Source: an uncultured Roseateles sp. (GTDB lineage: Bacteria; Pseudomonadota; Gammaproteobacteria; Burkholderiales; Burkholderiaceae). From it: DNA of 10,931 nt. Positions within the stretch are counted from its first letter, which is position 1. Every line of letters starts with the position of its first letter. The notes under the pieces are model-generated. The model had not been told where the DNA came from and searched no databases. It saw nothing but the letters and a program-made list of their open reading frames with translations. The translations under genes and the position numbers were made by a program. Shown piece by piece: positions 1 through 6,374 of this stretch. The DNA is taken from assembly GCA_946480605.1 (NCBI GenBank), contig CAMLKW010000152.1:1-10931 (forward strand), in the 5' to 3' direction.

Positions 1-1387
1 ACAGCTCGCGGTCCATGTCGCGCTCGGTGGCGTCGCGGCTGCCCAGATGCTGCTCGAAGCGCCGGTCCATCGCGGCGGCAAATTCGGCCAGGCCGGGCAC
101 GTCGGCCAGCGGCCGGCCGACGTAGGCCGACAGCGGCAGCCGCAGCGTGCGGGTGGCGCCGGGGTTGACGGTCTCGATGTGGCCCTCGGCGTCGAACACC
201 AGCACGCCGGCGGTCAGGTTGTCGAGGATGGTCTGCAGGTGGGTGCGGGCGGCGTCCAGCTCGACCACCGTGCGGGAGATCTGGGCGCGCGCGTCGGCCA
301 GCTGGCCGGTCATGTCGGCGAAGGAGCGGGTCAGGCCGCCCAGCTCGTCGCGCGTGGCCAGCGCGGGGCGCATGGACAGGTCGCCCTGCGCCACCTGGCG
401 CATGCCGTCGGCCAGCATCAGCAGCGGCCGCGCGAGCTGGTTGCCCAGCGTGACGGCCAGCAGCAGCGCCGCGAACAGCGCCAGGATGAGCACCAGCGTC
501 AGCGTGCCCAGGTACATGCGGCGCAGGCCCACACGCTCCAGCGAGCGCTGCTGGTACTCGCTGTTGGCGGTCTGCACGGCCAGCGCGTTGGACAGCATGG
601 ACGCCGGCACGCTCTGGATGACCATCAGGTAGCGCTCGCCCAGGCCCAGGCGCAGCTCGGTGCTGGGCAGCAGCGCCAGCGCGCGGATCTGCGCCCCTCC
701 CTGCAGCGCGGCGACCTCGTCCTCCAGGCCTTCGAGCTGGCTGGCGGGCGTGCCGCCGCGGGCGCGGATCAGCATGGTGTCGCTGGGCCGGTCGGGCGCC
801 AGTTGGCGGGTGTCGCCGCCGCTCTCCATCAGGATCTGGCCGCGCCCGCCCACCAGCGCGATGGTGCGCACGCCCAGCTTGTCGCGCAGCCGCTCCAGCG
901 CCAGCAGCTGGGGCGTGCTGCCGCCTTCGGCGAGCTGCTCGGCCGCGTCGCGGGTCTTGCTGCCCAGGTCGGCCACCATCGCGTCCAGCGTGCCGCGGCC
1001 GAGGTTGAGGCCGGCCTCCAGCGCGCTGGCCAGCCGCACGTCGAACCAGGTCTCGATGCTGCGGTTCACGAACTGGTAGGACACGGCGTAGATCATCACG
1101 CCGGGCACCACCCCCACCAGCGCGAAGATGCCCGCCAGCTTCAGCAGCAGCCGGCTGCCGAAACGGCCGCTGCGCACACGCACGACCAGGCGCACGGCGG
1201 CGGTCAGGATGACCAGCGTCAGCACGGCGGCCACGGCCACGTTGACCCAGTACAGCCAGTGGTAGTGGCGCTCAAAGAAACCGCGCTCGCTGGTGGTGCC
1301 TATGGTCAGCACGAAGGCCAGCACGCCGGCCACGCCCGTCAGGGTCACCAGGGTGATGACCCAGCCCCACCGCGCGACCTTGGTCAT
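1..1387 (-). CDS. ntrY: NtrY-type membrane sensor histidine kinase (N-terminal 462 residues, cut by window edge)
   Basis: The gene reads leftward from the ATG at 1387 and is open to the window edge, so only the sensor half is present. Hydrophobic segments lie near residues 9-30, 47-68, 83-104 and 291-316. The stretch around residues 90-117, with VVPGVMIY followed by QFVNRSIETWFDV, is characteristic of the NtrY family. A HAMP linker follows at about 317-370 (RPLLMLADGM, GDLSMR, DELGGL), then the start of a PAS domain at about 381-435 (LQTILDNLTAGVLVFD). The histidine-containing and ATPase domains would lie beyond the edge. In Burkholderiales this kinase normally precedes its NtrX-type response regulator. 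NtrY kinases are tied to nitrogen, redox or envelope signalling, and the stimulus here is unknown. The start codon overlaps the DUF4390 stop (ATGA), which implies translational coupling. NtrY family is sure; exact orthology is less so. Confidence 0.9.
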   Translation of the reverse strand, partial: MTKVARWGWVITLVTLTGVAGVLAFVLTIGTTSERGFFERHYHWLYWVNVAVAAVLTLVILTAAVRLVVRVRSGRFGSRLLLKLAGIFALVGVVPGVMIYAVSYQFVNRSIETWFDVRLASALEAGLNLGRGTLDAMVADLGSKTRDAAEQLAEGGSTPQLLALERLRDKLGVRTIALVGGRGQILMESGGDTRQLAPDRPSDTMLIRARGGTPASQLEGLEDEVAALQGGAQIRALALLPSTELRLGLGERYLMVIQSVPASMLSNALAVQTANSEYQQRSLERVGLRRMYLGTLTLVLILALFAALLLAVTLGNQLARPLLMLADGMRQVAQGDLSMRPALATRDELGGLTRSFADMTGQLADARAQISRTVVELDAARTHLQTILDNLTAGVLVFDAEGHIETVNPGATRTLRLPLSAYVGRPLADVPGLAEFAAAMDRRFEQHLGSRDATERDMDREL

Positions 1388-1944
1388 CTCAGTGTGAAGT
1401 CGGCGGCCAGGTTGCGCTTTTGCTCGATGCCAAGCGCGAAGCCGGACTGCAGGCCGATCTGCAGAGGCCGGGGCAGCTGGGTCACGTCCAGCTTGTAGCT
1501 GAACTCCAGGTAGTAGCTGCCGCTGTCCTCGATGTCCTTGGGCTCGGCGATGCGCCAGCCGCTGATGCCGCGCAGCGCCGTCAGCGCTTCGTCCAGCGTC
1601 GAGAAGCTCTGCTGCAGGCCGCCGGTGGAGACGCGGTACTGCCGCAGCAGCGACTTCCACTCCAGGCGCCAGCTGCGCTCGGCGCGGCCGGCACGGGCGT
1701 CGCGCCAGTACCAGCGGTTGCGCAGCACCTGCGCCTCGGCCACGAACCACAGCGCCACGCCCTTGTGCAGCGCGTCCTCGGCGGCGCGGCTCAGCTCGAA
1801 GCGGGTCGTGAAGCTCAGTTCCAGTCCGTCCTCGGCCTTGCGGGTGGACAAGTGAGCCAGCTCGATGCCGTCGGCCCGCACCCCGCCCGGCAACAGGGCG
1901 AGCAGCGCGGCGAAGAAGGCGGCAATGGCGATCCGGGCGAACAA
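1384..1944 (-). CDS. DUF4390 domain protein, exported, 186 residues, probable TTG start
   Basis: This matches the small DUF4390 proteins found between rsmB and ntrY in Burkholderiales; their biochemical role is unknown. A start at the TTG at 1944 gives a signal peptide (FARIAIAAFFAALLALL, cleavage near VRA-DG at about residue 24), then a beta-rich domain. Family-like stretches are ELSFTTRFELS, HKGVALWFVAEAQVLRNRWYW, ERSWRLEWKSLLRQYRVS and SYYLEFSYKLDVTQLPRPLQIG. No ATG or GTG gives a complete signal peptide without running back into the end of rsmB. The TTG lies one base after the rsmB stop, so reinitiation by ribosomes finishing rsmB is plausible; no strong Shine-Dalgarno is seen. The gene ends in an ATGA overlap with ntrY. 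The protein should be periplasmic. The family call is confident, the start codon less so. Confidence 0.8.
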   Translation of the reverse strand: MFARIAIAAFFAALLALLPGGVRADGIELAHLSTRKAEDGLELSFTTRFELSRAAEDALHKGVALWFVAEAQVLRNRWYWRDARAGRAERSWRLEWKSLLRQYRVSTGGLQQSFSTLDEALTALRGISGWRIAEPKDIEDSGSYYLEFSYKLDVTQLPRPLQIGLQSGFALGIEQKRNLAADFTLR

Positions 1945-1945
1945 A

Positions 1946-3262
1946 TCAGGGCTTGACCAGCAGGGCGTAGAAGAAGCCGTCCAGGGGCGGCTGGGCTTGC
2001 AAGGCATTGTCGGCCAGGGGGAGCAGGTGGCCCGTGAACCCGGGCACGTCGTGGGCCTTCGCCTCGGGATGGCGTTGCAAAAATGCGTCGAGCTGGTCCT
2101 GGCCCTCGGCGCGGAACACCGAGCAGGTGGCATAGACCAGCCGGCCACCCGGCGCCAGCAGCGGCCACAGCGCGTCCAGCAGCTCGGCCTGGATGCGGGC
2201 CAGCGCCGTGATGTCGTCCGGGCGGCGCAGCCAGCGCACGTCGGGGTGGCGGCGCACGATGCCCGAGGCGCTGCAGGGCGCGTCCAGCAGGATGGCGTCG
2301 AAGGGCCGACCGTCCCACCAGGTGGCGGTCTGGCGGGCGTCGGCAGCCTTGAGCGTTGCCTGCTGTTGCAAGCGATTCAGGTTGTCCTGCACGCGGGTCA
2401 GGCGCTGGGCGTCGGCGTCCAGCGCGGTCAGCTGCAGGTCGGGCTGGAGTTCCAGCAGGTGGGCGGTCTTGCCACCCGGGGCGGCGCAGGCATCCAGCAC
2501 GCGGGCGCCCGGCTTCAGGCCGGCGCCGATGAGCAGCGGCGCGGCCAGTTGGGCGGCGGCGTCCTGCACGGAGACCAGGCCCTCGGCAAAGCCCGGCAGC
2601 GCCGACACCGGCGCCGGCCTGTCCAGCACCAGCGCCTGCGGCGTCGGGGCACCCAGCGGGCGGGCGCCCATGCCCAGCGCGGCCAGGCGCTCGGCGTAAT
2701 CGGCAGCCGTCGCCCGCCGGGCGTGCACGCGCAGCGTCATCGGCGGCGGGCGGTTGTTGGCGGCCAGGATGGCCTGCCACTGCGCCGGCCAGTCCTGCTT
2801 CAGCTTCTCCACCCACCAGGCCGGGTGGTTGAAGGCGCCCAGCGGGCTGCGCCCGGCCGCGGCCACCAGCGCATCGCGCTCGCGCAGGAAGCGGCGCAGC
2901 ACGGCGTTGATGAAGGCCGCGCTGGCGGGCGCGCGGGCCTTGGCGGCGTGCACGGCCTGGTCGACCAGCGTGTGGTCGGCGTAGGCCGGTTCGGGGTCGG
3001 GCCACAGCAGGGCCAGTGCGACGAGCAGCAGCGAGTCGACGCGCGGCGGCGGCGCCTTGGGCGCGAGCTGCTGCCGCACGGCCTCGGCGCCGCCCAGGCG
3101 GCGCAGCGCGGTGAAGGCCAGCGCCTGGGTGCCGGGGCGCAGGTCGGCCTGCGTGCGGGCCAGCAGGTCGGTCAGGGACTTGCCCTCGCGCACGCCCTGC
3201 ACCGCATCGGCGGCCTGGGACAGCAGCCGGTGCAAGGGGGCCGAGTGGGGGCTTTGGGACAT
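1946..3262 (-). CDS. rsmB: 16S rRNA (cytosine(967)-C(5))-methyltransferase RsmB
   Basis: RsmB methylates C967 of 16S rRNA using S-adenosylmethionine. The 438-residue protein has an N-terminal NusB-like RNA-binding domain (about 8-145, with NAVLRRFLR) and a C-terminal Rossmann methyltransferase domain. Visible motifs are the SAM-binding LDACAAPGGKTAHLLEL, the acidic motif LDADAQRLTRVQDNL, the motif IV Cys in LLDAPCSASGIVRRHPDVRW, and the catalytic motif VI Cys in LVYATCSVFRAEG. Both cysteines needed by m5C methyltransferases are present, and the length fits the family. The ATG at 3262 is chosen because MSQSPHSAPLHRLLSQAA is a natural N-terminus; an in-frame ATG at 3346 would overlap folE by more than 40 bases. 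It heads the cluster rsmB - DUF4390 - ntrY and is divergent from folE across 43 bases. Confidence 0.96.
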   Translation of the reverse strand: MSQSPHSAPLHRLLSQAADAVQGVREGKSLTDLLARTQADLRPGTQALAFTALRRLGGAEAVRQQLAPKAPPPRVDSLLLVALALLWPDPEPAYADHTLVDQAVHAAKARAPASAAFINAVLRRFLRERDALVAAAGRSPLGAFNHPAWWVEKLKQDWPAQWQAILAANNRPPPMTLRVHARRATAADYAERLAALGMGARPLGAPTPQALVLDRPAPVSALPGFAEGLVSVQDAAAQLAAPLLIGAGLKPGARVLDACAAPGGKTAHLLELQPDLQLTALDADAQRLTRVQDNLNRLQQQATLKAADARQTATWWDGRPFDAILLDAPCSASGIVRRHPDVRWLRRPDDITALARIQAELLDALWPLLAPGGRLVYATCSVFRAEGQDQLDAFLQRHPEAKAHDVPGFTGHLLPLADNALQAQPPLDGFFYALLVKP

Positions 3263-3305
3263 CGCGCCAGTGTAGAAGCCGGCTTTCCCCGCAGAATCCA
3301 CGCCC

Positions 3306-3998
3306 ATGAATGCCCCCGCCCCCGACGCCCCGGTCTCCGAACGCATCCGCTACCGCCTCGTGTCGGCCGGCTGCCGCCACCACGCCAACGACAACATCGC
3401 CGGCTTCATCGAGCCCGGTGAGCTGGACGCGCTGCAGGCCGAAGTGCAGGCCAAGATGCAGGAGGTGCTGAAAAGCCTGGTCATCGACACCGACAGCGAC
3501 CACAACACGCAGGAGACCGCCAAGCGCGTCGCCAAGATGTTCGTGCGCGAGGTGTTCGCCGGCCGCTACGCGGCGGCGCCGTCGGTGACCGAGTTCCCCA
3601 ACGTCAGCCGGCTCAACGAGCTGATGATCGTGGGGCCCATCACCGTGCGCAGCGCCTGCTCGCACCACCTCTGCCCCATCATGGGCAAGGTCTGGATCGG
3701 CCTGCTGCCCAACGAGCACTCCAACCTGATCGGCCTGTCCAAGTACGCGCGGCTGTGCGACTGGATCATGAGCCGCCCGCAGATCCAGGAGGAGGCCGTC
3801 ACGATGCTGGCCAACGAGCTGCAGGAGCGCGTGCAGCCCGACGGGCTGGCGCTGGTGATGGAGGCCGACCACTTCTGCATGCACTGGCGCGGCGTGAAGG
3901 ACAGCGAGTCCAAGATGACCAACAGCGTCATGCGCGGTGCGTTCCTGAAGGACGCCAACCTGCGCCGCGAGTTCCTGTCACTGATTGCCAAGGGTTAA
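3306..3998 (+). CDS. folE: GTP cyclohydrolase I (type IA)
   Basis: The enzyme converts GTP to 7,8-dihydroneopterin triphosphate plus formate, the entry step to folate and, via QueD, to queuosine. The 230-residue length is close to the usual 220-230. The zinc ligands are visible: C118 and H121 in ACSHHLCPIMG, and C191 in HFCMHWRGV. Other family hallmarks are TAKRVAKMFVREVF, the GLSKYARLCDWIMSRPQIQEE block and the C-terminal RGAFLKDANLRREFL. The N-terminal 30 residues (HHANDN) are a variable extension. The ATG at 3306 gives the natural N-terminus, although no clear Shine-Dalgarno precedes it. It is divergent from rsmB and followed after only 3 bases by the BLUF photoreceptor gene, so the two are almost certainly co-transcribed. 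In the wider locus, queC is the other deazapurine-pathway gene. Confidence 0.97.
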   Translation: MNAPAPDAPVSERIRYRLVSAGCRHHANDNIAGFIEPGELDALQAEVQAKMQEVLKSLVIDTDSDHNTQETAKRVAKMFVREVFAGRYAAAPSVTEFPNVSRLNELMIVGPITVRSACSHHLCPIMGKVWIGLLPNEHSNLIGLSKYARLCDWIMSRPQIQEEAVTMLANELQERVQPDGLALVMEADHFCMHWRGVKDSESKMTNSVMRGAFLKDANLRREFLSLIAKG

Positions 3999-4001
3999 GC
4001 C

Positions 4002-4424
4002 ATGCTCGTCCGTCTGATGTATGCCAGCCGCGCCGCGGCGCCGCTGGCCGATGCCGATCTGTCCGCCATCCTGAAGACTTCGCGCGAGCACAACCCGGCC
4101 GAAGGCATCACGGGGCTGCTGTGCTACAGCGACGGCGTGTTCGTGCAGGTGCTGGAAGGCGGCCGCGACGCGGTCAACGCCCGCTACAAGCACATCGTGC
4201 AGGACCGCCGCCACCACGACGTCATCCTGCTGGCCTACGACGAGATCGCCGAGCGCGACTTCCCGGGCTGGACCATGGGCCAGGTCAACCTGCACCGCCT
4301 GAACCCGGCGCTGGTGCTGAAGTACTCCGAGACTGGCCGGCTGGACCCCTACGCGATGAGCGGCAGCGCGATGGCGGCGCTGTTCAAGGAGATGTGCGCG
4401 TCGGGAGCGATCGCCGTCAGCTGA
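4002..4424 (+). CDS. BLUF-domain blue-light photoreceptor, single domain, 140 residues
   Basis: BLUF domains bind FAD and sense blue light through a hydrogen-bond switch. All residues that define the photocycle are present: Y7 in LMYASRA, N31 in HNPAEGITGLL, Q49 in FVQVLEG, W90 and M92 in PGWTMG. Their spacing equals that of the AppA residues Y21, N45, Q63, W104 and M106, so the domain is predicted to be photoactive. The BLUF fold covers about residues 1-95; the last 45 residues (LNPALVLKYSE onward) resemble the short helical cap of stand-alone BLUF proteins. No enzymatic output domain is fused, so signalling must go through a partner protein. The start lies 3 bases after the folE stop with an AGGG seven bases or so upstream, indicating an operon. 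It converges on the LemA gene with 3 bases between stops. Confidence 0.95.
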   Translation: MLVRLMYASRAAAPLADADLSAILKTSREHNPAEGITGLLCYSDGVFVQVLEGGRDAVNARYKHIVQDRRHHDVILLAYDEIAERDFPGWTMGQVNLHRLNPALVLKYSETGRLDPYAMSGSAMAALFKEMCASGAIAVS

Positions 4425-4427
4425 CCC

Positions 4428-4973
4428 TCACAGCGAGCGCGCTTCGCCGAAGCCGTAGAGGTTGGCCAGCACCCGCGTCGGGAACTGGTGCAGCGCCTCG
4501 TTGTACTGCGCCACGGCCTGGTTGAAGAGCTGGCGCGAGAACGCGCGCTGGCGCTCGATGAGCTTCAGCTCGCTGACCAGCGCGTCGATCTCGGTTTCGC
4601 TGCGCAGCTCGGGCTGGTGGTCCAGCAGTGAGGACAGCCTTGTGAGCGCCGCCGCATGCAGCGCACTGGCCACAGCCAGGCTGCCGATGGGGTCGGGCGA
4701 CCAGGGCTTGCCGCGCGCGGCATGGGCGGCGTTCTGCGACTCGGTCTGCGCATTGGCCAGCGCGTCGAAGGTGGCCTGCTCGCTGGGCAGGCGCGGCGCG
4801 ACGGCGGCCAGCAGGCGGTCGCAGATGTCGCTGCGCTCGCGCAGCTGCGCATCCAGCTGCACGAAGGCGTCGCCGATGGCGTTGCGCAGCGCCATCAGCC
4901 GGTTGTAGGCGCCCACGCCCCAGAAGAACAGCAGCGCCGCCGCGGCGACGCCCATCCATTGCCAGAAGGTCAC
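4428..4973 (-). CDS. LemA family membrane-anchored protein, 181 residues
   Basis: This is a LemA-family protein: one N-terminal membrane helix (about residues 5-22, MGVAAAALLFFWGVGA) and a helical cytoplasmic or periplasmic domain. Family signatures are YNRLMALRNAIGDAFVQLDAQLRERSD after the helix and FNQAVAQYNEALHQFPTRVLANLYGF at the C-terminus. The cellular role of LemA proteins is poorly defined; many sit next to TPM-domain genes, but none is visible here. The GTG at 4973 is chosen because it starts the family N-terminus and forms a GTGA overlap with the stop codon of an orphan copy of the queC 3' end, a relic of direct queC-lemA coupling. An ATG at 4955 would begin inside the membrane helix. 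Confidence 0.85.
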   Translation of the reverse strand: MTFWQWMGVAAAALLFFWGVGAYNRLMALRNAIGDAFVQLDAQLRERSDICDRLLAAVAPRLPSEQATFDALANAQTESQNAAHAARGKPWSPDPIGSLAVASALHAAALTRLSSLLDHQPELRSETEIDALVSELKLIERQRAFSRQLFNQAVAQYNEALHQFPTRVLANLYGFGEARSL

Positions 4974-5031
4974 GCCTGACCCCGATACGCCGCGAAGCCT
5001 TTCGCACGCAGCTCGCACGCCGGCGTCATGA
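4970..5031 (-). pseudogene. Orphan second copy of the queC 3' end
   Basis: Read on the minus strand, this segment gives [18 protein letters not shown] and then a TGA at 4972-4970. It parallels [17 protein letters not shown] in the intact queC. The best DNA match is 4992-5023 against 5129-5160, with 28 of 32 bases identical and an offset of 137 bases, which is out of frame. The stop overlaps the lemA GTG (GTGA), a typical operon junction. Several differences are synonymous third-position changes (CGG/CGT, TTT/TTC, TAC/TAT), so both copies probably diverged while coding. The simplest reading is that this is the end of the original resident queC, left behind when the rest was replaced or separated. 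It has no start or catalytic parts of its own. Confidence 0.65.
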
Positions 5032-5820
5032 CTGCCCCTCGCCCGGCGTGTACGCCGGCCGATCCCCCGAGGGGATGGCGGGCCGGCTTGGGGCGGCCCG
5101 GCACTCGTCCCACCCTGCCCGGTAAGACGCAAAGCCATTCGCCCGCAGCGCGCACGCCGGGCAGTGGCCGCAGCCATAGCCCCAGTCATGCCGCTGGCCG
5201 CGCTCGCCCAGGTAGCAGGTGTGGGTGTGCTCCACCACCAGATCCACCAGTGCCTGGCCGCCCAGCTGCTCGGTCAGGCGCCAGGTGGCAGCCTTGTTGA
5301 TGAACATCAGCGGCGTATCCAGCGTCATCGGCGCATCCAGGCCCAGGCTGAGCGCGACCTGCAGCGCCTTCATCGTGTTGTCGCGGCAGTCGGGGTAGCC
5401 GGAGAAGTCGGTCTCGCACATGCCGCCCACCAGCACGCTGGCGCCGCGGCGGTAGGCCAGCGTGGCGGCAAAGGTCAGGAACAGCAGGTTGCGCCCCGGC
5501 ACAAAGGTGTTGGGCAGGCCGTTGGCCTGCAGCTCGATGGCGCGCTCGCTCGTCAGCGCCGTGTCGCTGATCTGGCCCAGCAGGCTCAGGTCCAGCAGGT
5601 GGTCGGCGCCCAGCTTCCGCGCCCAGTCGGGGCGCAGTGCTGCAATCTCGTCGCGCACGGTGCCGCGGCAGTCCAGCTCGATGCGGTGGCGCTGGCCGTA
5701 GTCGAAGCCCAGCGTCTCGACCTCGGCGTAGCGGTCCAGTGCCCAGGCCAGGCAGGTGGTGGAGTCCTGGCCACCCGAGAACAGGACCAGGGCTTTGCGG
5801 GAATCGATCATGGGCGGCAT
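5026..5820 (-). CDS. queC: 7-cyano-7-deazaguanine (preQ0) synthase QueC with an atypical C-terminal tail
   Basis: QueC turns 7-carboxy-7-deazaguanine into preQ0 using ATP and ammonia, on the way to queuosine in tRNA. With the ATG at 5820 it has 264 residues. The PP-loop ATPase motif SGGQDS is at about 15-20, followed by [27 protein letters not shown] and [19 protein letters not shown]. Four zinc-binding cysteines are present in HTCYLGERG and [10 protein letters not shown]. The normal family end is near SYRAG (about residue 236); the remaining 28 residues ([22 protein letters not shown]) are encoded by a palindromic element and have no counterpart I know in QueC. The start is uncertain: ATGs at 5811 ([14 protein letters not shown]) and 5880 (ATGA overlap with the kelch stop) are in frame, but the extension from 5880 looks non-coding. 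A TAG in another frame ends one base before 5820. Confidence 0.92.
   Translation of the reverse strand: MPPMIDSRKALVLFSGGQDSTTCLAWALDRYAEVETLGFDYGQRHRIELDCRGTVRDEIAALRPDWARKLGADHLLDLSLLGQISDTALTSERAIELQANGLPNTFVPGRNLLFLTFAATLAYRRGASVLVGGMCETDFSGYPDCRDNTMKALQVALSLGLDAPMTLDTPLMFINKAATWRLTEQLGGQALVDLVVEHTHTCYLGERGQRHDWGYGCGHCPACALRANGFASYRAGWDECRAAPSRPAIPSGDRPAYTPGEGQS
5041..5110. repeat. Palindromic REP-like element inside the queC tail
   Basis: Nested inverted repeats are visible. An outer stem GCCGGCC (5054-5060) pairs with GGCCGGC (5081-5087). An inner stem ATCCCC (5062-5067) pairs with GGGGAT (5071-5076) across a three-base loop. A small hairpin GGCGT (5045-5049) and ACGCC (5052-5056) lies to its left. 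In addition, GCCCGGCGTG (5041-5050) is the exact inverse of CACGCCGGGC (5152-5161) in queC. The segment lies exactly between the two copies of the queC 3' end and supplies the aberrant QueC tail and stop. It resembles short dispersed palindromic elements of GC-rich Burkholderiales genomes. Copy number cannot be judged from one window; it contains no transposase. Confidence 0.55.
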
Positions 5821-5821
5821 G

Positions 5822-5899
5822 CTACCGGGCGCCCCGGCTGACGATCCAGGTCTGTGCGGTGGGGCGGATGTCGCCGTCATAAGCGGTCCCGATCAAAGA
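5822..5899 (-). pseudogene. Possible 3' remnant of an unrelated gene between kelch and queC
   Basis: In the minus-strand frame one base off the kelch gene, the sequence reads [18 protein letters not shown] then IVSRGAR and a TAG at 5824-5822, one base before the queC ATG at 5820. Third positions are about 21 of 24 G or C in this frame, against about 13 of 20 in the frame of the queC upstream extension. The residue make-up (I, Y, D, W) is also unlike a shadow frame in this GC-rich DNA. The GT..DG..RPTAQTW pattern loosely resembles the C-terminal part of GFA/CENP-V-type proteins, but this is a weak resemblance. There is no start or body, so if real it is a fragment left at a recombination junction near 5890-5900. 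Confidence 0.35.
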
Positions 5900-6344
5900 C
5901 CTCGGCCTGCGCCAGCGGGCGGTTGGTGGCGACGGCCCCGCCTGCGATGAGCGCGCCGCCGTCGGCCAGCGGCGTCAGCGTGGCGTCCATGCGCGCCGAA
6001 CGCATGTCGCTCTGCACGGTGAAGCGGCGTGACTGCGGGTCCGAGGTTTCGGCAGAGGCCGTCGTCGCGCTGCCTGTCCAGCCGCCGGCCACCAGCGCCA
6101 GCCGTCCGCTGCGACCGTCGACCAGCTCGGCGGACCTCTCGGCGGGCGAGCAGCCGGCGCCGCTGCAGCCGCCCGTCAGCAGCACGAGGTCGCCGTCCAG
6201 CCGCGTGGCCTGGTGGGCGGCGCGCGGCGTCGCCAGGCGCGTACCCGCGTCCACCTGCCAGGACGACGCCAGCGGCGCGGGCGCCGCCACGGCGGAGGCG
6301 GCCACGCAGGCCAGTGCCAGTTTCGACAGCGTGCGCAGCGGCAT
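5877..6344 (-). CDS. Exported kelch-motif protein, 155 residues, probably truncated
   Basis: A signal peptide ([20 protein letters not shown], cleavage near AAPA at about 21-27) precedes two kelch-type motifs. The first is near 36-60 ([19 protein letters not shown]) and the second near 115-150 ([22 protein letters not shown], then AQAEVFD). Kelch motifs form beta-propeller blades and such secreted proteins usually carry four to seven, so two motifs cannot close a propeller. The frame ends abruptly right after the AEVFD blade edge, at a TGA overlapping an ATG (ATGA) in the queC frame. This fits a gene whose 3' part was lost at a recombination junction, but a genuinely short protein is possible. 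The start has a good Shine-Dalgarno, GGAG, seven bases upstream. The gene follows the 396-residue protein gene by 30 bases and may share its transcript. Confidence 0.6.
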   Translation of the reverse strand: MPLRTLSKLALACVAASAVAAPAPLASSWQVDAGTRLATPRAAHQATRLDGDLVLLTGGCSGAGCSPAERSAELVDGRSGRLALVAGGWTGSATTASAETSDPQSRRFTVQSDMRSARMDATLTPLADGGALIAGGAVATNRPLAQAEVFDRDRL

Positions 6345-6374
6345 GGTGATGCTCCGGCTGAGAGGTTGCGAATG

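Noticed and set aside
47..1498. Long open frame on the plus strand (483 codons) opposite ntrY
   Set aside because: Its product is rich in Q, H, G, R and A with no domain, typical of a frame antisense to a GC-rich gene; the minus strand encodes a clear NtrY protein.
3263..3290. TACACT as a -10 box for rsmB and TGTAGAA for folE
   Set aside because: The two lie on the same bases and neither has a recognisable -35 at proper distance; too weak to annotate.
1815..3884. Long minus-strand frame (689 codons) across rsmB and folE
   Set aside because: It overlaps two certain genes in other frames, and its composition (A, R, G, P runs) is that of a shadow frame.
4428..5189. LemA protein with a 72-residue N-terminal extension
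   Set aside because: The extension is read from the opposite frame of the palindromic element and the queC end; the GTG at 4973 gives the family N-terminus.
5026..5880. queC start at the ATG at 5880 with ATGA overlap to the kelch stop
   Set aside because: The added N-terminal 20 residues have poor third-position GC and do not resemble QueC; the overlap is probably a by-product of the junction. Kept only as an alternative.
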